Shown here in pieces: positions 58,468 through 64,000 of a DNA stretch of 64,000 nt (positions are counted from its first letter, which is position 1; every line of letters begins with the position of its first letter). The notes beneath the pieces were generated by a model. That model ran no database searches, was not told where the DNA came from, and saw nothing but the letters and a program-made list of their open reading frames with translations. This DNA comes from Erythrobacter sp. YJ-T3-07 (GTDB taxonomy: Bacteria; Pseudomonadota; Alphaproteobacteria; Sphingomonadales; Sphingomonadaceae), in NCBI RefSeq assembly GCF_015999305.1, contig NZ_JAEAGP010000001.1, positions 2,569,001 through 2,633,000 of the forward strand. Direction: 5' to 3'. A program made the position numbers and the translations under genes.

Positions 58468-59989
58468 CGGCGGTCTCCGTACTGGATTGCGCGGGCAGGA
58501 CCGATCCGACCCGCAGCATGGCCAGCGCGGCGAGTGCCCACGCCGCGGCGGCGAACAGCATGGTCCAGATCGGTTCGCCCGGGAAGAACGCCTTCATGAT
58601 CGATCCCATGATCGTCGCCACCAGCAGCTGCGGCACCACGATGAAGATGTTGAACAACCCCATGTAGATGCCGAGCTTGGCCTGCGGCAGATTGCTGGCG
58701 AGGATCGCGTAGGGCATCGCGAGGATGCTGGCCCAGGCAACGCCCTTCAGCACCTCGCACCCGATCAGCAGCAGCGGATCGCGCAGCACGAAGAAGCCGA
58801 GGAAGCCCAGCGCGCCCGCCAGCAGGCACGCCATGTGGGTGTATGCCTGGCCGAACTTGCGCGCCATCACCGGCAGCACGAACAGCGCGGCGATCGCGGC
58901 GACCCCGTTCTGCACGGTGTAGATCAGGTTCCACCAGTTGGCGCCGTCGTTATAGGCCGCGCTCGCCGGATCGGCGCTGCCGTAGAAATATTGCGACACG
59001 ATCGGGCCGGAATAGATCCACATGATGAACAGCGCGGACCAGCTGAAGAACTGCACCAGCGCGAGCCGCTTCATAACATCGGGCATACCGGAAAAGTCGC
59101 CCACGATGCTCGACAGCATGTTCGCCGACTGACCTTTCCGCGCCATCGAGATACCGATCGCGCTGAGCAGGCCGTATGTCGCGAGCAGTCCGCCGAGCAG
59201 GTATATCTCCTTCTCCAGCCCCAGCGGCGCGACTGCGAGCAGCACTGCCGCGCCCGCCAGCAGCCAGACCAGTGCAAAACCGTAGTTCTTGGCCGCCAGC
59301 GCGCGGATCGTGTGGCTTTGCTCGATCTGGCTCTCGGCCTCGAACGCGGCCATTTCCTCGGGCGAATATTCGCGCGTGGTCAGCACGGTCCAGCCGATCG
59401 CCACGAACAGCGCGACCCCGCCCGCCCAGAAGCTCCACCGCACGGTGTCGGGGATCTGCCCCGCCGGTGCGACATTGGCGACGCCCAGATGCTCCAGAAA
59501 CCACGGGAAGATCGCCGCGACCACCGCGCCGCTGCCGATGAAAGCAGTCTGCACGGCATAGCCGGTCGCGTGCTGCGACTTGTCCAGCATGTCCCCCACG
59601 AAGGCGCGGAACGGCTCCATCGAGATGTTGAGCGATGCGTCGAGCAGCCACAGCAGGCCTGCGGCAAACACCAGCGGTGCAGCAAAGGCGGGCGCGAAGG
59701 GCATCAGGAAGAGGGAGAACGCGGCGAAGATCGCACCGGTCAGGAAATAGGGCCGCCGACGGCCCAGTCGGTTCCACGTCCGATCCGACAGATAGCCGAT
59801 GATCGGCTGGACGATCAGCCCGGTCAGCGGCGCGGCCACCCACAGCGCGGGCAGATCGTCGAGCGATGCCCCCACCGTCTGGAAGATCCGGCTCATGTTG
59901 GAATTCTGCAGCACGAAGCCGATCTGGATTCCGAAGAAGCCGAAGCTGATGTTCCACAGCCCCGCCCAGCTCTGGCGTGGTTTCTCCAT
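58460..59989 (-). CDS. MFS sugar transporter (maltose/sucrose-type)
   Basis: 509-residue inner-membrane transporter of the GPH/SLC45-like major facilitator group. MEKPRQSWAGLWNISFGFFGIQIGFVLQNSNMSRIFQ and QPIIGYLSDRTWNRLGRRRPYFLTGA (the loop 2-3 GxxxDRxxxRxGRR pattern) are typical of sphingomonad and Caulobacter MalY-like permeases. I use the ATG at 59989; the frame extends to 60034 but without a better site. It overlaps the amylase gene by 8 bases. Likely brings maltose or short maltodextrins into the cytoplasm. Confidence 0.9.
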   Translation of the reverse strand: MEKPRQSWAGLWNISFGFFGIQIGFVLQNSNMSRIFQTVGASLDDLPALWVAAPLTGLIVQPIIGYLSDRTWNRLGRRRPYFLTGAIFAAFSLFLMPFAPAFAAPLVFAAGLLWLLDASLNISMEPFRAFVGDMLDKSQHATGYAVQTAFIGSGAVVAAIFPWFLEHLGVANVAPAGQIPDTVRWSFWAGGVALFVAIGWTVLTTREYSPEEMAAFEAESQIEQSHTIRALAAKNYGFALVWLLAGAAVLLAVAPLGLEKEIYLLGGLLATYGLLSAIGISMARKGQSANMLSSIVGDFSGMPDVMKRLALVQFFSWSALFIMWIYSGPIVSQYFYGSADPASAAYNDGANWWNLIYTVQNGVAAIAALFVLPVMARKFGQAYTHMACLLAGALGFLGFFVLRDPLLLIGCEVLKGVAWASILAMPYAILASNLPQAKLGIYMGLFNIFIVVPQLLVATIMGSIMKAFFPGEPIWTMLFAAAAWALAALAMLRVGSVLPAQSSTETADA

Positions 59990-60090
59990 CGGCCTTGTTA
60001 TCCTTTCCCCTGTCGGCGGGCGAACTCGCGTCACCCTGCCGATCGATGATAGGGCAAGGCTTTCACCAATCCGGGAGGCCGGACAAGCAA

Positions 60091-60100
60091 CATACGAATG
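60091..60100. promoter_or_regulatory. Weak LacI-type half-palindrome before the MFS gene
   Basis: CATACGAATG pairs 8 of 10 positions as a palindrome and resembles the CG-centred sites near 61172 and 61353. It lies about 100 bases upstream of the MFS start at 59989, right after the lacI stop. Could be a third operator; low confidence because the central A:A pair is unmatched. Confidence 0.25.
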
Positions 60101-60103
60101 CGG

Positions 60104-61132
60104 TCAGGAGCTTGCGCGCACGATCAACCGGGTGGGCAGGCGCGTGGGCGGCGGGTCGGAGCCTTCGATATGCGCCAGCAGTGTTTCGACCAGCAGCTCG
60201 CCCGCACCTTGCGTGTCCTGCATGATGGTGGAGAGCGGCGGGTGGGTCATGCTGGCGGCGGGGATATTGTCGAACCCGACGACCGCGACATCGCCGGGGA
60301 CAGAGAGCCCCGCCTCATCCAGCGCACGCATCGCGCCGATCGCGATCACATCGCTCGCCGCGAACACCGCGTCGAACGCAGCCCCGCTCTCGATCAGGCG
60401 GCGCGCGGCGGCATGGCCCGCCTCGTCCGATGTCACCGCGTCGAATTGCAGCGCCGGATCGGGCTCGATCCCTTGCTCCCGCAGCGCCTCGCACAGGCCC
60501 TGATAGCGGTGCGCGAATTCGGGATAATGCTCGTCCGCATGGCCCAGAAACGCGACCTTCCTGCGTCCGCGCTCGATAAAGTGCTCGCCGACCAGCCGCC
60601 CCGCATCGATATTGTCCGAACCCACAGTGGCGCCACTGCTGTCGCTGCTGACCGAACCCCAGCGGGCGAAATGCGTCCCCGCCTTGACCAGTTGGGCCAG
60701 CCTTTCCGCGTAGAGCGTGTAGTCACCATAGCCGAGCAGGATCAGCCCGTCGGCCCGCTTGCTGTCCTGATATTTGACGTGCCAGTCGTCTTCCATCCGC
60801 TGGAACGAAATCAGCAGGTCGAGCCCGCGATTGCCGCAGGCGCGGGTGATCGAACCGAGCATCGAGAGGAAGAACGGGTTGATCATGCTCTCGTCGGGCG
60901 TCGGGTCCTCGAAGAACAGCAGCGCAATGGTGTTGGTCCGCTGGGTTCTGAGCGAGGAGGCATTGCGGTCGACCGCATAGTTCAGCTCGCGCGCGATCCG
61001 CTCGATCTTCTCGCGGGTCGCCTGGCTGACCGACTTGTCGCCACGCAGCGCACGGCTGACCGTGGGCTGCGAGACGCCGGCCCGGTAGGCGATATCGAAG
61101 CTGGTCGGCCTGCCTGACGGGGTGCGGCCCAT
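60104..61132 (-). CDS. LacI-family transcriptional regulator
   Basis: 342-residue repressor with an N-terminal helix-turn-helix (TSFDIAYRAGVSQPTVSRALRGDKSVSQATREKIERIA) and a hinge helix (RELNYAVDRNASSLR), followed by a periplasmic-binding-protein-like sugar-sensing domain. The ATG at 61132 (MGRTPSGRPTS) is preceded by GGGAGAGAGC; the frame opens at 61165. It is divergent from the TonB receptor and upstream of the MFS/amylase genes. It resembles MalR-type regulators of maltose loci. It probably represses both directions when inducer is absent. Confidence 0.92.
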   Translation of the reverse strand: MGRTPSGRPTSFDIAYRAGVSQPTVSRALRGDKSVSQATREKIERIARELNYAVDRNASSLRTQRTNTIALLFFEDPTPDESMINPFFLSMLGSITRACGNRGLDLLISFQRMEDDWHVKYQDSKRADGLILLGYGDYTLYAERLAQLVKAGTHFARWGSVSSDSSGATVGSDNIDAGRLVGEHFIERGRRKVAFLGHADEHYPEFAHRYQGLCEALREQGIEPDPALQFDAVTSDEAGHAAARRLIESGAAFDAVFAASDVIAIGAMRALDEAGLSVPGDVAVVGFDNIPAASMTHPPLSTIMQDTQGAGELLVETLLAHIEGSDPPPTRLPTRLIVRASS

Positions 61133-61163
61133 GCTCTCTCCCGAAAGGCGTCGCGCGCCTCTC

Positions 61164-61179
61164 ATGCTTACGTATTCAT
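61164..61179. promoter_or_regulatory. Candidate LacI operator O1
   Basis: ATGCTTACGTATTCAT is a 16-base palindrome with 12 of 16 positions symmetric (ATG..TACGTA..CAT), centred on CG as LacI-family sites are. It lies 32 bases upstream of the lacI ATG at 61132, a suitable place for autorepression. Confidence 0.6.
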
Positions 61180-61346
61180 CGGATTACGTCAGGTCGCCGT
61201 GCAAGGCAATTGCCGCCCCCGGGCGGCGCACCTCGCAGCCGCGAAAATGGCGTGATTGCGCCTATGATGGCCGCCCGGCCTGTGCGCAAGCGGGGCATCG
61301 ACATTTCTGCCACAGTCCCGTCGGGCCGATCGCGGCGCATGGCACG

Positions 61347-61360
61347 CGTATACGTATGCG
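61347..61360. promoter_or_regulatory. Candidate LacI operator O2
   Basis: CGTATACGTATGCG has 12 of 14 positions symmetric, with a perfect ATACGTAT core that matches the core of O1. It lies about 134 bases before the receptor ATG, near where that promoter should be. Two related sites 180 bases apart would allow repression of both divergent genes. Confidence 0.5.
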
Positions 61361-61493
61361 ATCTTCCGGCACGCCCCCGGTGCTGCATTATGACCGCCGC
61401 AGACGCGCCAAGGACCGGCCGATCGAGACCGGGCCACGCGCATCTGGCGACGCTGGGAATGGCAGCGTCGCACACGGGAGAGAGAGAACAGTC

Positions 61494-64000
61494 ATGTCCT
61501 ACCGCAATTCGCTTCGCAGCGGCACCAGCCTGCGCACCTGTGCCATCGCCCTGATCCTCGCCAGCGCCGCCGTGCCGGGCATCGCCGCCGCGCAGACCAC
61601 CCAGCCGCCCGCCCCCGACACGGAAGAAGACGGCCAGCCGGTCGCCGACGACGACACCGACGAGAACGTGATCGTGGTCAGCGGCTTTCGCGCCGCTCTG
61701 GAGAGCGCGGTCAACGAGAAGCGCAACAGCGACCTGATTCTGGAATCGGTCACCGCCGAGGATATCGGCAAGCTGCCCGACGATTCGATCGGGGAATCGA
61801 TCGCCCGCCTGCCCGGCATCACCTCGCAGCGGCTCAACGGCCGCGCCAACGTGATCGCCATTCGCGGCCTCGGCCCCGACTTTTCCCAGACGCTGCTGAA
61901 CGGGCGCGAACAGACCTCCACCGGCGATAGCCGCGCGGTCGAATTCGACCAATACCCCTCCGAAGTCGTCAGCCAGGTCAATGTCTACAAGACCCCTTCG
62001 GCCAGCCTCGTCGGCCAGGGTCTGGTCGGCACGATCGACGTGCGCACGATCCGCCCGCTGGAAGTGGACGAGCCGATCTTCGCGATCGGGGCGAAGGGTT
62101 CCTACGCGGATATCGGCGCGCTCAACGCGGGCTCGCGCGATTACGGCTATCGCGTGAACGCGACCTTCGTCGACCAGTTCGCCGACGATACGATCGGCGT
62201 CGCGCTGGCGGCGGCCTATACCGACGAGCCGTACCAGCTGCAGGAATTCAACGCCTGGGGCTATGCGGGCGATGGCACGGCAGGCAATCCGTACATCATC
62301 GGCGGCAACAAGAGCTTCGTCACCTCGACCCGGCTCAAGCGCTTCGGGGTCAACGGTACGCTGCAATATCAGGCGTCGCCCAATTTCATGGTCACCGTCG
62401 ACGGCTTCTATTCCAGTTTCGACGACGACCAGTCCAAGCGCGGGATCGAACTGCCGCTGGGCTTCAGCAACCCCTACACCACCAGCAGCGTGGTCGACGG
62501 GCCGTTCGGCGGCTTCGCCGAATCCGGCACCTTCACCGATGTACGCGGGGTGGTGCGCAACGACGTGTTCCAGCGCCAGGCGGACCTCTATTCGGGCGGC
62601 CTCAACCTCGATTACGATGGCGATGACGGGTGGAGCGCGTTCTTCGATTTCGGCTATTCGCGCACCGACCGTAACGAGCTGAGCATCGAAAGCTATTCGG
62701 GCACCGGCTATGGCGGGGGCAACGGCGCCGCCGATACGATCGGCTTCACGTCCGACACCAATGGCACATCCTTCACCCACACGCTCGACTACAGCGACCC
62801 GAGCCTGATCCGGCTGACCGACCCGCTCGGCTGGGGCGGCGCGCGGGTCCAAGCGGGCTACTGGAACAACCGCATCATTGCCGACGAGCTGTTCCAGTAT
62901 CGCGTGGGCGTGTCAAAGGAACTGGGCGGCTTCCTGTCGGCCATGCATTTCGGGATGGCCTATACCGACCGTTCCAAGAGCCTGACTCCGGACGAGTTCT
63001 TCGTCTCGCCGCCGGGCGGCGCAACCGAGGTGGCCATTCCCACGGGCGCGCTGCTGCGGCCGACCGACCTCGACTATCTCGGCCTCGGCCCGATCGTCAG
63101 CTACGATGTCCGCGACCTGATCGCGGATGGCACGCTGATCCTCGACCCGAACACCTCCAACGATGTCCCGGCCAAGGCCTACGGCATCACCGAAGACCTG
63201 ATGACCATCTACCTGCAGGCGGATATCGAGCAGGAACTTGGCATCGGCGTGCTGACCGGCAATTTCGGCGTGCAGGCGATCAATACCGACCAGAACTCGA
63301 CCGGGCTTGCGTTTGCCGGTGGCCAGCCGGTCGACGTGTCGCTCGGCGCGGATTACTGGGACGTGCTGCCCAGCGCCAACCTGTCGCTGCGGCTCGATAG
63401 CGGGTGGGTCTTCCGCCTTGCCGCCAGCCGCCAGATTCAGCGTCCGCGTCTCGACGATCTGCGCGTGGCGATCAGCTATGGCGTGAACACCAACGCGGGC
63501 GAAAGCCCGACCGGTGTGGCACCGTTCATCAGCGGCGGCGGCGGCAACCCGCTGCTGCGCCCGTACCGGGCCAACGCGGTCGACTTCAATATCGAGAAGT
63601 ACTTCGCGAACGGTGCGGGCGTCGTCGCGGTGCAGGCCTTCTACAAGGATATCGTCAACTGGATCGCCAACGGGCGCTACACCTTCGATTATTCCGGACT
63701 TCCGACCCCGGCGGGTCAGACCCCGGCGACCACGATCGGTTTCCTCGATACGCAGGTGAACACCGGCGGCGGTAACTTCTACGGGGTCGAACTGTCGGCA
63801 ACGGTGCCGTTCGACGCCTTCTTCTCCGGCCTCGAAGGCTTCGGCGCCACGGGCGGCGTGGGCTACACCAAGTCGGAAGTGGAAGACTTCAACGGAGATG
63901 TTGCCCCTATTTCCGGCTATTCGGAATGGGTCGCCAACGGCACGCTCTACTACGACCTCAACGGCTTCAGCGCCCGGGGCAGCGTCCGCTATCGCTCCGA
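61494..64000 (+). CDS. TonB-dependent receptor (3' end outside window)
   Basis: Outer-membrane TonB-dependent transporter of the sphingomonad carbohydrate type. Signal peptide 1 to about 33 (ends VPGIAAAQ), then VIVVSGFRAALESAVNEKRNS, a TonB-box-like lead, and the plug (KLPDDSIGESIARLPGITSQRLNGR, IRGLGPDFSQTLLNGRE). The barrel runs on to the window end with no stop codon; 835 codons are visible and such proteins usually reach 900-1000. GGGAGAGAGAGAACAGTC precedes the ATG at 61494. It is divergent from lacI and likely carries maltodextrins across the outer membrane. Confidence 0.93.
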   Translation, partial: MSYRNSLRSGTSLRTCAIALILASAAVPGIAAAQTTQPPAPDTEEDGQPVADDDTDENVIVVSGFRAALESAVNEKRNSDLILESVTAEDIGKLPDDSIGESIARLPGITSQRLNGRANVIAIRGLGPDFSQTLLNGREQTSTGDSRAVEFDQYPSEVVSQVNVYKTPSASLVGQGLVGTIDVRTIRPLEVDEPIFAIGAKGSYADIGALNAGSRDYGYRVNATFVDQFADDTIGVALAAAYTDEPYQLQEFNAWGYAGDGTAGNPYIIGGNKSFVTSTRLKRFGVNGTLQYQASPNFMVTVDGFYSSFDDDQSKRGIELPLGFSNPYTTSSVVDGPFGGFAESGTFTDVRGVVRNDVFQRQADLYSGGLNLDYDGDDGWSAFFDFGYSRTDRNELSIESYSGTGYGGGNGAADTIGFTSDTNGTSFTHTLDYSDPSLIRLTDPLGWGGARVQAGYWNNRIIADELFQYRVGVSKELGGFLSAMHFGMAYTDRSKSLTPDEFFVSPPGGATEVAIPTGALLRPTDLDYLGLGPIVSYDVRDLIADGTLILDPNTSNDVPAKAYGITEDLMTIYLQADIEQELGIGVLTGNFGVQAINTDQNSTGLAFAGGQPVDVSLGADYWDVLPSANLSLRLDSGWVFRLAASRQIQRPRLDDLRVAISYGVNTNAGESPTGVAPFISGGGGNPLLRPYRANAVDFNIEKYFANGAGVVAVQAFYKDIVNWIANGRYTFDYSGLPTPAGQTPATTIGFLDTQVNTGGGNFYGVELSATVPFDAFFSGLEGFGATGGVGYTKSEVEDFNGDVAPISGYSEWVANGTLYYDLNGFSARGSVRYRS

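Larger units (their letters stand above)
61133..61493. other. Divergent intergenic region with candidate promoters and operators
   Basis: 361 bases without a gene, between lacI and the TonB-dependent receptor. It contains two TACGTA-centred palindromes (see separate entries) and the ribosome site GGGAGAGAG before the receptor ATG. No confident -35/-10 pair could be picked by eye, and no small coding sequence with a good ribosome site was seen. Confidence 0.6.

Overview
The window is about 65% G+C, tightly packed and protein-coding throughout. I saw no rRNA, tRNA, CRISPR array, insertion sequence or phage gene. Gene content suggests an alphaproteobacterium of the order Sphingomonadales, probably close to Erythrobacter, Altererythrobacter or Novosphingobium. 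The reasons are several TonB-dependent receptors, a clustered Entner-Doudoroff pathway with glk, zwf, pgl, edd and eda, an S46 peptidase, a LacI/MFS/amylase/TonB receptor sugar locus, and a ring-hydroxylating oxygenase cluster. This placement is inference from gene content; no 16S gene is present.

Bases 1-14716 hold a catabolic cluster of unknown substrate. It contains four short-chain dehydrogenases, two Rieske oxygenase alpha subunits, a Rieske ferredoxin, an acyl-CoA ligase, two NADP-dependent MDR reductases, three NTF2-like proteins, a VOC protein and a TonB-dependent receptor. Together they could import, activate, hydroxylate and reduce a hydrophobic carboxylic acid or aromatic/terpenoid compound. 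The cluster has no ferredoxin reductase and no regulator. Bases 14834-19326 encode an ABC ATPase and a permease fused to an M1-type metallopeptidase. Bases 19340-27453 form a glycan or glycolipid cluster: a polytopic membrane protein, a flippase-like protein, a GT2, an F420-hydrogenase-beta-like Fe-S protein, a predicted alpha/alpha-toroid protein and a GT4.

Bases 27458-31806 (minus strand) are a five-gene operon: circularly permuted ATP-grasp, alpha-E protein, transglutaminase-like protein, the proteasome relative Anbu, and a small TIGR01244-type protein. Acetyl-CoA synthetase lies just upstream. An S46 dipeptidyl-peptidase, a diguanylate cyclase and a cytochrome bd operon (cydA, cydB and a 41-residue DUF2474 protein) follow. 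Next are a small secreted protein with a PEP-CTERM-like tail, the glutamate synthase genes gltD-gltB and a gamma-glutamyltransferase.

Bases 48786-56936 (minus strand) carry the central carbon operon zwf-pgl-edd-glk-eda-ppc, mostly with overlapping stop/start codons. Bases 57082-64000 are an alpha-glucan utilisation locus: a periplasmic alpha-amylase, an MFS sugar transporter, a LacI regulator and a divergent TonB-dependent receptor that runs off the window. Two palindromes centred on TACGTA in the receptor/regulator gap look like LacI operators.

The most distinctive sequence-level observations are two genes (the GT4 glycosyltransferase and ppc) where an ATC codon sits exactly where a start codon is expected behind a good ribosome binding site, the Anbu operon with its extra phosphatase-like gene, and the uncharacterised oxygenase cluster.
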